The notes under the pieces are model-generated. The model saw only the letters and a list, made by a program, of their open reading frames with translations, was not told the origin of the DNA and did not search any database. Of a stretch of 64,000 bases of DNA, positions 14,263-25,722 are shown piece after piece. Every line of letters begins with the position of its first letter. Within the stretch, counting starts at the first letter, position 1. The stretch is taken from positions 5,465,712 through 5,529,711 of the forward strand of contig CM048841.1 in assembly GCA_026545765.1 (NCBI GenBank), read 5' to 3'. The translations under genes were made by a program, and so were the position numbers. The stretch is from Plantago major (Eukaryota; Streptophyta; Magnoliopsida; Lamiales; Plantaginaceae).

Positions 14263-14495
14263 ATCCGCTCCGGTTTCATCTTTCTGCAGACCCGAATATA
14301 AAATTTATGAGAAAAGTAAATAAAGTACGAAAGATGGTGATAAAGTAGAAAAAAGAGTGAATAAAGTATGACAAATAGTGAATAAAGTAAGGGTGACAGT
14401 GTATAAAGTATGAGATTTTCCATTTAAGGAATGTGAAGATGAAATTGAGACGGACCAAAATAGAATGCGAGAAGATGAAACAGGGACGGAGGGAG
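14263..14495. mobile_element. Degenerate Stowaway-like MITE with AATAAAGT repeats
   Basis: The right end reads CAGGGACGGAGGGAG followed by TA. The left end (ATCCGCTCCGGTTTCATCTT) is a worn complement. The interior repeats AATAAAGTA-type words, as does the fragment at 17380-17524, suggesting one family. It does not encode a protein. Confidence 0.6.
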
Positions 14496-16820
14496 TATAT
14501 TAGAGCTTCAGAGTATCTTTAAGTTAAAAAATTGAAACAAATGATAAAATAAAGAAAAGAGTGATAAAATATATATGAAGTTATATTGATGGAAAAAAAA
14601 TGATCAATGTAAGAATTATGCAGGATGAAGGGAGTATATATATAATTTACGATGAGAGTACAACTTTTTTCACAATAATGCCAAATAAAAAAGTTTGTGG
14701 ATTAGAGTGTCCCAAATTTTATTAAACTTGACATAATGAAACGATAGCAAAGACTTGAAACTATCCGTTAAAAAAATACTCGTGAGGGGAGATAGTTGTC
14801 TCATATCTTATAAAGCATGCCCAGTATATTCTCAACCGACGTCGAATAGTAACAGTTTAATGAGTTTGTTTCTTATTTTATGATCCAAAGGGTTTGCTCC
14901 ACGAGCCACCTTAACTCGATAGCAATGATATAATCAAGCCCAAATCAACCTCTTTTGCCTTATCTCACTCAATAAAACATTTCAATTAAGTTGTTTCATT
15001 TTCTTGATCACAAAGCGCTTTTTTTTTTTAATCGGCAAAATATATTAAAATTCGAATTAAGGTTTACAAAAGCATAAACAATGCTCGGACTAAAATGTAA
15101 CATTACATCACAACCTCAACAACAAAATTCCAAAATGAAATGCCTCCACCTTATCTATCGGAGTATACATCACCTATTTACTCAAAAATCTTTCCAATTG
15201 GCACCTTTCAATTACATCAAATCTTCACATTACTTTCAAATTGTCACGCTACATCAAATCTTGATCACAAAGCTTACATGGTATATATTGACAATGAGTT
15301 ATACATATCACAATTACACACAAATTTCTACAAGAATCCAAATTATGCTAGTCTCCAATATAAACCCTGACTTCTAATGAACAAGCAATTGTCTAAAGAA
15401 AACTAAACTGGATCAGAGGGTTAATATCTCCGATGATTGAGGAAGCGTAATTGTATTATGGAAACTGTGAAAAACAAACTTCAGTACATAAGTGTTTCCT
15501 TTAAATAATGATATTTAGTAGTTATCATCACTTAGTTTTGGTCATATATCTATATCTAGTTGCACAAAAATACGAACAATATGGTTATTTGACGTCAATT
15601 AGACTTGGCAGAGGAGGACCAGTGGACCACCTAGATTAATGTATTTATTAATTCGGTGTCAAATTTAAAAAACTTTAGAAATAGAAATTATACTCAAGTT
15701 GTAACGCCCTAAAGTTTCAAGTCAAGTCCAAACAGTTTAAAAGGACCGAGAACGCTCCCATACCAACAAAGTGCACCTTTCTTTTCGGAAATTCATCTAT
15801 AAGAAGTCCATAAGCGTGCTTGCCCTGGAGAAATTTTAAGACATCACCCGGAGACGCCTTGGAAAGAATCGGTAATAATTAATGGTTACACGAGTAGTCA
15901 CATGACAATTTTGATATTTATTTGTGGACAAAACGATCCAAAATCCGTTGTTAAATTAATGTTACTCAGACAAAAATGTCAAACTATAAGATTGTCTGCT
16001 CAGGTCATCTATTCATGCAGGCATGTTCCCAGTTGCGACTTTCCTGGTGCATATGTATGTAATCCGTTAGGAATTTGATCCCGTGCACATGTAATATCAA
16101 ATTCAAAAAAAAAATACAAATTATCTCTCATATACTATATTTATTATATGGTGGGATTTTTGAAGAAGCCATCAAATTATCACGAACTCTAATTCTTACG
16201 GATTACATCGAACGACTAGTTGGCACAAATTAGAAGAGAGAAAAGGAAAACTAGGGTTCTAATAATGTAACATGTTGTTCAACGATAGACACGTTTATGC
16301 AACTGAAAGTAACTTCATTAATCAACAATTGAGTAATACAATTAGAGTTTTTGATATAAATAACAGTCTTGTAACTAGGGTTTACTCACGGGCCAAATGC
16401 ATGTTCTCCTAATCTAATGGTCATGGGTCTTTATTCCTAATTCTACGGTTATGGACCAATTAATTTAAATAAGGATACATGGGTGCTTTTGGATCTACAC
16501 TATCGCTCGTTAAAGTGAGAGCGTGATGGAACGAAAGCAGTTCCATCATTATATCTCTAATTCTTTTATCACCCACCAATTTACGAATAACTTTGTAAAG
16601 ATAATAATAACTTCACGAATCATTTTGAAATTTTCAATTTTAAACTTTTTACAATTTGAAATGTGAATGTTTTAGAAATTGAAGCGTAGGAAACAAATGT
16701 TGGGCTACGTACGTGCATTTTTAGAAATAAAATAAAGCTGGGCTGTAAATATTGCATTTGTTACCAACAGAGAAAATGACAACATAATAAATTAGATAAT
16801 AAATAATAAATCATGTTTGT
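14496..16820. other. AT-rich intergenic region, no gene recognised
   Basis: A poly-T run near 15020, followed by AATCGGCAAAATATATTAAA, could be the reversed 3' end of a LINE or SINE, but nothing supports coding. A fragment ending GAAGGGAGTA near 14636 may be another MITE relic. No further feature can be supported. Confidence 0.4.
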
Positions 16821-17000
16821 CAAAGCGTTTGTAGTCGAATGTCAAACTGATACACTCCGTACCCAAGAGGTCACTGGTTCGATCCTCGAAATGGGTGATT
16901 TATTTCTCTGTATAGAGAATTATTGAAATGGTGATTAGAGATTTATTGATAATAAAATTTGTCTAAGTATTGTAATTGTAATATTTTATAAAAAAAAAAA
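16821..17000 (+). mobile_element. tRNA-derived SINE, about 180 bp
   Basis: A box A-like TAGTCGAATGT (16832) and a box B GGTTCGATCCT (16876) are spaced as in tRNA genes. The 3' end is AT-rich and finishes in an A run. The flanks TCATGTTTGT (16811-16820) and TCATATTTGT (17001-17010) match at nine of ten bases. This fits a LINE-type target duplication and supports both limits. It is not a functional tRNA, since no full cloverleaf can be formed. Confidence 0.65.
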
Positions 17001-17343
17001 TCATATTTGTATCTAATTTCACCTGACAATATTAATCCATCTGCTAAGTTTGCTTTAACTTGTAATTAAATTCACGTCCCACGCCAATTACGCCTCATAA
17101 TATCCAACGAACTATCTCTTTCTTTTCGGACCCACTAAAACTAAATCTCGTCTTGTTAAATTAAAAAAAAGATCCCATGTTGCCACAAATAAAGATAATG
17201 CATGACTTTTGTCACATTACCCCCATGAACACTACGAAATAGGCAACAACCCCACTACTGTTTTTATTTGTTGGATTGCCCCTTATATTTTCTAAAAATA
17301 TGTGTGAATTACCCCCTCCTCCATGAGATACATACCGCATTTC

Positions 17344-17553
17344 AAGTTCGACAATGTACTCCTTGTAAACTACGTTATACTCCCTCTGTCTCGGTTTCAA
17401 TTACTCGCGGTCCGGACATAAGTTTTAAGAAAACGTGAATAAAGTGGAAGAGATGGTAATAAAGTACTTGTAGGAAATAGATTGAATAAATGTAGGAAAA
17501 AGATTGAATAAAGTAGGAGAAATAAAGTTCGACAATATACTCCTTGTAAACTG
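17344..17553. repeat. Stowaway-like fragment between direct repeats
   Basis: AAGTTCGACAATGTACTCCT at 17344 recurs as AAGTTCGACAATATACTCCT at 17525. Between them, from 17380, is a Stowaway-type left end CTCCCTCTGTCTCGG with AATAAAGT repeats and no clear right end. The repeats are too long for a Stowaway target duplication, so a local duplication is more likely. Confidence 0.5.
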
Positions 17554-18247
17554 TATGTTATACAGTACATTTGAAATATGATTAATTACTATAGCGCTTC
17601 GTTCGGTGGAATTGTCTGTTAAAATCAATATTGTCATAACACTTTGTAAACCAGTACCATCTATAATAAATTTTGTTTTTAATACTTCCTTTGATTGCAA
17701 TTATCGAAACTTTTCATAATTTTCTATAAAGAAGTTGTTTCGGTTGCAAAATTCAATTTTTCAGCTCTCTAAAAAAAGTTGTCCCGATTTACACCAAATT
17801 AACCTATTCATTCATATCTACGATTAGATACTAATCATGAATATATTTGAATAAATCCTTTTTTTGAAATACTTATATGATGTTAACTAACACAAACCGA
17901 TAAAATAATTATATGACTTTGACAAAACTCAATTCTCCAGTAAATTACAGTACATTCTTAGTCCGACTTTTAGCAAAATTCGAGGGGCTAAATTGCAAAA
18001 TACTTGAAAATTCAAGTGACAGTACAAGAAATCATGTTCAGTTCACAAGACCTTTTTATAACTACCACATGATTGTTATACAGCTTATGCATTTTCCAGT
18101 TTTAGCTTAATTTCTCTGCTATCCAACAAACCCTGTACAAATTCAACTGAAATCCTTTTCTTTTCTTTTTCTTTATGGATAACATTCAACTGAAATCAAA
18201 AGCTACACAAATTGATGAAACCATTTCCAAATTAGTTTGTTGAAAGA
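17554..18247. other. Promoter-side flank of the receptor-like kinase
   Basis: AT-rich DNA with scraps of another MITE-like sequence near 17690-17790. The last 100-200 bp should contain the promoter and 5' UTR of the gene at 18248, but no single box is distinctive. Confidence 0.4.
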
Positions 18248-20595
18248 ATGAAGAATTTGTGTTTGCTGATTTTATTATCCATTGCTGGTATTTGCATTTG
18301 TAGCTATCCTTCATTTGCTTCTGCTGATAATGATGCTCAAGATCAGTTTTTGAAGAACTATTCCAAATTTGTAGCTCATTCTCCAGGTAATTACCCAACT
18401 TGTTTAACTTTCCCCTGCATTTGCTCCCCTGTTCTTGAGCTTTCGCCATTTCGATTTCGTGTTCTTTTCAATGTTCATACATTTCGCATTAACATTTGGT
18501 TTCTTGAATCATATATATGAGCATAAGGAACTCATTGGTTTCGTTTTTCGCACTTATCTATCTTAAAAGTTGGATGTTGAATGAGGCCTTACGTAATTGA
18601 CGAAGCTGCAAATTATAAATGTTGATTGTATGTTTCTGTATTGCAATGATGTACTATTATTCTGGAGACAAAAACTTTTTTTGCATGATCATAGCAGATA
18701 TCAATGAGGTTAAGGTTGATCACCACAATTACATAAACAAGAAAGTTCTCTTTGCGCTTGTCGGAACTTCATCACTTCTTGGGATAGTCTTGCTTCTTCT
18801 GTCATGGTTTTGGATTGCCAAGCTAAGAAAGTTGAAAAAATTTGATTCAGAAAGCACTCAAAACTTAGGTACCTTTTCCATCTCATTTCAAACTTCAATC
18901 GTTTTAGTACTCCTATTCGCATTTATGACCTTTTTATGTAGGTGTTAACTTTACGGATGCTAGAAACGGGAGTTCACTTGGTTCTCAATTGGATAAGTGC
19001 AATTCTAAGAAAGGCAGTGCCAAGAAACGTTCTGTTCCTGCGGTTGAGTATGAGTTGTTAATGGCTGCTACGAACAATTTTGACGACAGAAATATCCTGG
19101 GAGAAGGTGCACTGGGCCAAGTATTTAAAGCTCATTTCAGTGAGAATTTTGTTGCAGCAGTTAAAAGAATTTATGCGTGTGGCTACGAATCTGATAAAGA
19201 ATTTCAGGTAATATTGCACGCATATAATTAATAGATATATCGTTTTTGAAGATTTAGCTTGCCTCCCGAAGTATAATCATTTTGGCGAAAAAATATTGCA
19301 GAACAAGGTCATGTCATTGAGTAAGATTCATCACCAAAACATAGTTTCTCTTTTGGCCTATTGTGTTTATGGTGAAGCATGGTTCCTCGTTTATGGACTA
19401 ATGCCGAACGGATCCTTGGAACACCATTTGACTGGTAAATTCCAACTTATCATTGTAAACTAGACCACGAAAAGTCATATCTGAAGTCATTGTTTTACAG
19501 GACCTAACCGGAGATCAAGATTGAATTGGCAGCTGAGAATGAGAATCACGCTAGATGTTGCTAAGTACTGATTTTTCTTTTGGTAGAATATACAACTGAA
19601 TTTCTGTATTTAAGAATCACTCTGAAGTTTTAAGGCACGATTTTCTTTTTCCCCGAGCAGAGGATTAGACTACTTGCACGAGCGATGCAATCCTCCAGTG
19701 ATCCACGGAAATCTCAAATCATCGAACATTCTTCTTGATTCCAACTTCAGAGCCAAGGTTACATCATCTACATGCTGATTTAATCTACTTTTGATTCGAG
19801 GCTCGAGTTAATATCCTTTATCATTTATGTTCAGATTTCCGACCTGGGCCTTGTGTTTTCTCAAGAGAACTTGAAGGACACCAGCGTTAAGCTTACAGGA
19901 AGTTTGGCTTATGTAGCTCCAGAGTACCTATTAGATGGTAAGTTCTTATAACTTCTCTTAATTTTCACCAAATGAGCGATAATATAATCAGTAGTAATTT
20001 GATAGAAAAATCCTTCATAAATGTTGCAGGCGAGCTTACTGATAAGAGCGACGTGTATGCATTTGGCATAATTCTTTTGGAGCTTCTGTTGGGAAGAAGG
20101 CCTTTGGAAAGAGTAGATGAAGCACAATATCAATCTATAGTTACCTGGGTACGCAAATATTCATACATTTTGATTAAATCTTGATCTGTCAATCTTATTT
20201 TCACATATTTGATCATTTATCGACAAGCAGGCAATGCCACAGATTACAGACAGATCAAAGCTGCCAAACATTGTTGATCCAGCCATCAGAGACACTATGG
20301 ATTTGAAGCATCTGTACCAGGTATGTTTTCTAAAGACAATATATATGTCCTGAAACCTGATCATAAGTCTTAAAAAAGAACTAATTAATCTTGACTTCTT
20401 TTTTTTTTTTCCTTTTTCTGGAAGGTGGCTGCTATAGCAGTGCTATGTGTACAGCCAGAGCCGAGTTATAGGCCACTGATTACGGATGTCCTGTATTCGC
20501 TTATTCCCCTCGTTCCTGTAGATCTCGGAGGATCACTAAGAGTAACAGATTCTCCACTCTCAATTTGCCGCTCGGATGCTAGTATGATTTGTTGA
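18248..20595 (+). CDS. Receptor-like kinase, At1g80640-like, probable pseudokinase
   Basis: Ten exons: 18248-18386, 18698-18868, 18942-19207, 19302-19434, 19501-19564, 19661-19757, 19835-19937, 20030-20148, 20231-20320, 20425-20595. All junctions are GT-AG and the phases join to 450 aa with no stops. Residues 1-26 form a signal peptide, a short extracellular part follows, and a transmembrane helix spans about 63-86. The kinase domain follows from about 150. The glycine loop (LGEGALGQ, 156-163), the ATP lysine (K178) and the APE segment are present. The HRD triad is HGN (273-275) and DFG is DLG (293-295), so the catalytic Asp is lost while the metal-binding Asp of DLG remains. The C-terminal part ([38 protein letters not shown]) closely resembles the At1g80640 group from memory. 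Ligand and pathway are unknown. Signalling by scaffolding is inferred. Confidence 0.88.
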
Positions 20596-21254
20596 CTCAT
20601 TAAACTACACGAATTGCCTGTTACACAGTATTAATTGATGAGGATTATTTTTGTTTTTGGGGTCATACAATATAGTAAGTAGCTTGTAATTTGGACAAGG
20701 ATTCTTGTTGAGATCTCACTCCCAGTTGCTGCTGAAATAGCACATCATTTTCTTCAATCTTATGAGATTATATACATTCAATGTATAATCAATGACCATA
20801 TATAATCATCCTCTAGTGCTAGATAGACATTTCATAGAACTTGTTCAAATCTGTTTCATACTAATTTTCATTCCATATACATATCAAGATATTTCACATT
20901 AAACATATTAAGAGTGTCAAAGATCAATTTCACATCGACTCTGAAACAAACAAATTTCAAGCACCGACCGATGATATAATCAAAGGTTAAGAAGAGCTTT
21001 ATAAACCCGGCTGATACAGATGAACTCAATGACTCTAAGGTTCCATCCGCTAGCGTATTCCATAAAAGCAGTGCTGTGGCCTTTTTGGTTTGACAGCAAG
21101 ACCTTTCCTCGCCTTTTGCTTTAGGAGATATTGCTTCACCGCCTTGTTCAACGTCTGACCTGCACCAGTCGAAGAAGAGGATGTATAAGACACTGACATT
21201 CAACCAGTCGGTTCGCAAGCAGTTAAAGAACCTACAAGTACATTAGAAGTGTAG
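20596..21254 (-). other. 3' flank of the kinase gene with an unassigned minus-strand frame
   Basis: On the minus strand, a basic frame (QTLNKAVKQYLLKQKARKG...) starts at about 21155 and ends near 21045, after a possible splice acceptor CTGGTGCAG. A competing frame is open from 21218 to 20868. Neither is a protein I recognise. It could be a last exon, now separated from upstream DNA by the copia element at 21260-28524, or chance. Confidence 0.3.
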
Positions 21255-21259
21255 CTATG

Positions 21260-21690
21260 TATTGGAAATTTAAAGATAAAAGTGGGAAGAATTGCAATTT
21301 AACAAGAGTTAATTGCAAAGAATTTGAAAGCTTCAATCGAACACGCAAAGTTGTCAAACGGTTTTACGTTTTCTCCAGCTGTTCCCAGTTCGTCTTCTTC
21401 CTCAAGCAAGAAGACAAAGTTGCTCGTTTAGGGTTGCAGAGAGTACGAATTGGTACTATTGCATCCAGGCTGTAAAAAACTTCAATCAACGGTGGAAAAC
21501 TTGAGCTTGATGAGCAAGAATTACAGCTGGAATTAATTGAGTACAATAGCTTTCTATGGTAGTAGAAATCGCGACGTGTTTAGCAAGAATTTTTCGTTTT
21601 CAATTTCTGTATAAATGTCCTCTTTGTAACTCATTGTTTGTTCAAGAAATACACAACACCTTTCATGAGCAATATATCTATTGAATTACA
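21260..21690 (+). repeat. 5' LTR of the 21260-28524 copia, internally deleted
   Basis: It matches the 3' LTR closely over its start (TATTGGAAATTTAAAGATAA), the GTTGTCAAACGGTTTTACG block and the end. It lacks about 92 bp after GAATTTGAAAGCTTCA that the 3' LTR keeps. Confidence 0.85.
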
Positions 21691-22536
21691 ATAGCATTAT
21701 GCTCTTCCTTTCAGTCTCATTCAAACACAAGTATTTCTTTCTTCACTGCAAGATCTTTATATTCTCCATCTCTCTTCTTCTTGAGTTTTGAACCATGACT
21801 GATCCTACTCCCCAAAACACAAACACCAGCTCCACTACTACTCTGCCTGAACATGAAAATACCAATAGCCCTCTCTTCCTTCACCATTCTGATAATTCCA
21901 TCTCAGGTGCTATCACACCTTTACTCACAAAAAGTAACTATCACACTTGGTCAAGAGTTTTCCTGATGTCACTGAGCATAAGAAACAAGCTCGGGTTTAT
22001 CAATGGCACTGTCACTCAACCTGAAACCAATGAGGACAATAAAGAGGCATGGAAGAGGTGTAATACTATCATTTTTGTCCTGGATGATGCACTCAGTATC
22101 ACCAGAGATAAAGAGTGCTTTGTTTTATGCAAAAATTGCAGCTGAAGGTTGGCTTAAGTTGAAAATGAGATATGCACAACCTAATGATGTGCGCATCTTT
22201 CAACTACAGAAAGATATAATGGCCTCAACTCAAGGAAACACATCAGTGACAGATTTCTTTACCAAACTCTCAGCTCTATGGGAGGAGTTGGATAATTACA
22301 GACCTATTCCATCTTGTTTGTGCAGTGATGTTGCTTGTAAGATCTCCGAGGAGGTTGAAAAACTAAGAGAGATTGATAAAATCTTTAAATTTCTAATGAG
22401 TCTAATTGACTCATATGACATGGTTAGGGGGGCAGATCTTGTTAATGGATCCTAAGCCACCACTTGACAAGGCATATGCCATGGTACTACAAGAAGAGTC
22501 ACAAAAACTCTCTAGAGAAAATGCTATTGTGCCATT

Positions 22537-23716
22537 CACTACAAGAATCCATCCGTAACGGGACGGAAAGGGACGACGGATTTTATCCGTCGCCCCTGTA
22601 GCGACGGATCGCTACTTGGGGCGACGGATTCTATCCGTCGCCCCGTTTGGCGACGGATAAAGGTTATCCGTCGCTCTGTAGCGACGGATAAAATTATCCG
22701 TCGCTACAGAGCGTTGACCAAAATTAAAAAAAAAAAAAAATTTTAGCGACGGATAGATTTATATCCGCTAAAATAGACGATAGATCTATCCGTCGCTATG
22801 TAGCGACGGATAGATTTATCCGTCGCTACAAGGCCGGAAAAAAAAAAAAAAAAAAAATTAGCGACGGATAGATCTAGATCTATCCGTCGCGAAAAACCTA
22901 AAAAAAATATAAGATATCTCCTCCACCACCTCCTTTTCTCCACTACTTCTCCTCTCCTCCTCCTCCCACCACCACCTTTCTCCACCCACCACCACCATCC
23001 TCCCCCACCACAATCTCCACCCACCACCATCCTCCACCACCACCATCTCCTCCACCACCTTTCTCCTCCCACCACCACCACCTTTCTCCTCCCACCACCA
23101 CCATCCTCCACCACCACCATCTCCTCCACCACCATCTCCTCCACCACCTCCTTTCCTCCACCACCATCTCACCACCACCACCACCTCTCTCCTCCCACCA
23201 CCACCACCCTGCCACCACCACCATCTCCTCCACCACCTCCTTTCCTCCACCATCCTCCTCCACCACCACCACCTCTCTACTCCGGCCCACCACCACCCTG
23301 CCACCACCACCATCTCCTCCACCACCACCACCCAGCCACCACCACCATCTCCACCACCACCACCACCACCCGTCCACCCACACCACCACCCCCCACCACC
23401 GCACACACACCACCGCCACCACCGCACCACTGCTGATTAATCCATTATCTGAATATAAAATTCAGATATTTGATTTTAAAAAAAAAAAATGGGGCGACGG
23501 ATAGATCTATCCGTCGCCCCATAATCATTTTTTTTTTTTTTTAAAAAAAAAGGTCAATCCGTCGTCCAATCCGTCGCGAATTGGACGACGGATTTTTATC
23601 CGTCGCCACAGCTCCAGGGGGGCGACGGATTTTTTATCCGTCGCCCGTCAGCCGAGGCGACGGATAGCCGCATCTGACGGATCTATCCGTCGCTACAGCC
23701 CAGATTTTTTGTAGTG
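22537..23716. mobile_element. CACTA (En/Spm) non-autonomous element, 1,180 bp
   Basis: The ends are CACTACAAGAA and TTTTTTGTAGTG, with ATT on both sides (22534-22536, 23717-23719), the 3-bp duplication of CACTA elements. Both subterminal regions are packed with GCGACGGAT and its complement ATCCGTCGC, in direct and inverted pairs, as transposase-binding repeats of this superfamily are. It has no transposase; the centre is a C/A-rich block (22916-23430). It is inserted in copia gag and therefore younger than that copia. Confidence 0.93.
22916..23430. repeat. CCACCA/CTCCTCC-rich simple sequence inside the CACTA element
   Basis: About 500 bp of imperfect CCACCACCA and CTCCTCCACC words with almost no G on the plus strand. 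Several long frames exist here on both strands only because stop codons are absent; on the minus strand they read as Gly/Trp/Val runs. I treat it as a simple-sequence expansion, possibly grown from a captured proline-rich coding fragment. Confidence 0.8.
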
Positions 23717-23912
23717 ATTTGAGCATTCAGCCATGCATATTGGTTACAAAAGGAATGACAAAAAGGGGTTATCTTGTCTTAACTGCCCTAATTTTAGCAA
23801 CCATACTGTGGAAAATTACTTTAAAGTCCATGGTTTTCCTCCCAATAACTCAAAGAAACCATATGAGAGTACTGGTAGAGGTAACTACAGAGGAAGGGGT
23901 GGTAGATACCAC

Positions 23913-24442
23913 TAGGGGTGTACGTGGGCAGGTGCGGGTGGTGTTTTACCAAATATTCAACCGACCCACCTATAGAGGGTGGACAAAATATTGAATCATG
24001 GCGGGTGAACAATTTATCAAACCACGACGGGTGGGTTGACATTTAAGCGGGTGGATGGCGGGCGGGTTCAACGTATAAAATAAAATGCTATAATATGTTC
24101 GAACAAGATAAATATAAGTTCCAATATAAATAATCTAAAATAAAAGCAGGCATAATACATATGTATAAGTTCTCTGTTGTGTGAAATTTGAATGAGGTCA
24201 TATACTCATATTAATTCTTATTTCTTATATTTACTATATAACTATATAATAAAAAAAAATATATAATTTACATGGGCGGGTGGGTCGGGTGGGTGGCGGG
24301 TGACTTCGCCCGCACCCGCCCGAAGCGGGTGATTAAATTTTCGACCCACGGCGGATATTTTTAAAAATTTCAACCAGCGGGTGCGGTTTGCGGCGGCGGA
24401 TTGGCGGGCGGCGCGGGCGGGTTTTTTTTATGTACAGCCCTA
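23913..24442. mobile_element. Non-autonomous hAT-like element, 530 bp, 8-bp duplication
   Basis: GATACCAC lies on both sides (23905-23912, 24443-24450), a perfect 8-bp hAT duplication. The ends are TAGGGGTGTACG and TGTACAGCCCTA. Many GCGGGT-type subterminal repeats are present. Its left part, interior and right part match the element at 1562-2117. It has no transposase and is inserted in the copia gag. Confidence 0.9.
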
Positions 24443-24660
24443 GATACCACTATGATGGCAGGTCAAATCAGTCATTTTCTAGAAATGTTACTCAAGGAAA
24501 TTCTGTGAACCTCACTAATGATCAGTTGAATCAACTGATGAATTTTGCACAGCAAAATCATGGTGCTAATGCTGTTAACTCTGTTTAGCAACCTGCTAGC
24601 ACAAGCACTCCACCAGGCCCTATTATCAGAGAAGGAACACTTGAGCTCAACTATGCAGGT

Positions 24661-25720
24661 ATGAAGCTTACAACTAATATAGTAACTAAAGGTTCTATTC
24701 ATAGCTGGATTATAGATTCAGGTGCATCTTATCATATTATTTATGATAAAAATCTTTACACTCATAATGTTAAATCAATAAGTGATTTTGTTCAATTATC
24801 TAATTTCACTAGAATTCCCATTACTCATATTGGAGACATTCAGCTAAATAACAAATGCATATTGAAGAGAGTACTATGTGTACCTACATTCAAGTTACAT
24901 TTAATGTCCATCAATAAAGTGTACAGAGACAATACAGTTGCATTCTTGTTCTCTAACAATTACTGTCAAATAATGCAGATAAGCTCTTTATTGAGAGCAT
25001 CAGTGACAAGGACTGGGCTGATTGAAGCTAAAAAAGGACTATATGTAGTTGAAGATTTATCTGCTTTACCTAAGGCACTAGCAAATGTCAACCTGAGTGA
25101 CCATGATGGATATGCAGTTGTAAAAGATCACTTATGGCATTATATGTTAGGCCATCTTAGTCCAAATAGATTAGCAGCTATTAAAGCTTATGATCCTACT
25201 GTTTCTTGTAAAGAGTTTACTTACTGTGAAGTTTGTATGCAAGCTAAACAGAAGAAACTCCCATTTTCAATTAGTAATACAAGTACTAGTTCTGTTCTAG
25301 AAGTATTACATTGTGATTTATGGGGACCTTATCCTGTGCCTACTCTGAGTAAACATAGTTATTTCTTAACTATAGTGGATGATTATAGTATAATGACATG
25401 GATTTTTCTATTGAAATTCAAATCTGAAACTAAAGAAATACTCAAGAACTTTATAGAGCTGATACAAAATCAGTCTCAGAAGAAAGTGAAAATAGTGAGA
25501 TCTGACAATGGCATGGAATTTCATATGCCAAAAATCATGAATCATTATGGAATAATTCACCAGAAACATGTGCTTATACACCAGAACAAAATGGTGTAGT
25601 AGAGAGAAAACATCAGCACTTATTGAATGTGAGCTTTACTTTTTCAATCAAAGCTACCTAAGTATTTCTAGGGAGATGCAGTTCTGACAGCTGCTTATTT
25701 AATAAATAGAACACCAAGTC
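24661..25720 (+). pseudogene. copia protease and integrase
   Basis: The protease active site is WIIDSGASYHI. The integrase zinc-binding region is H...H (HLWHYMLGHLS) with CEVCMQAKQ. The core has HCDLWGP, VDDYS and RSDNGMEF, covering two of the catalytic acidic residues. The frame is lost near 25570; PEQNGVVERKH is read in another frame. A stop also interrupts before the next open frame at 25723. Not functional as it stands. Confidence 0.9.
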
Positions 25721-25722
25721 AA

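Larger units (their letters stand above)
21795..24660 (+). pseudogene. copia gag, frameshifted and split by two DNA transposons
   Basis: It starts MTDPTPQNTNTSSTTTLPEH and contains the copia Gag N-terminal pattern SGAITPLLTKSNYHTWSR. The frame shifts once near 22090-22120. It continues with AEGWLKLKMRYAQ and is interrupted by a CACTA element at 22537 and a hAT element at 23913. Between the two is a zinc-knuckle-like stretch CLNCPNFSNHTVENYFKVHG, in which the third Cys of a CCHC knuckle is Tyr. Downstream of the hAT element is an in-frame TAG at 24586. Gag is therefore non-functional. Confidence 0.85.

Noticed and set aside
15081-15377. 98-codon plus frame after a poly-T run
   Set aside because: No domain seen; composition is AT-rich and Ile/His/Gln-heavy as in random AT-rich DNA. 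A reversed LINE 3' end was considered but lacks any coding support.
16821-16890. Functional tRNA gene
   Set aside because: Box A and B are present, but no acceptor stem or anticodon arm can be formed; a SINE with a duplication explains it better.
22743-23430. Long minus-strand open frames full of Gly, Trp and Val, and overlapping plus-strand Pro/Thr frames
   Set aside because: They arise from CCACCA/CTCCTCC simple sequence, which lacks stop codons in several frames. They have no domain and lie wholly within a CACTA element.
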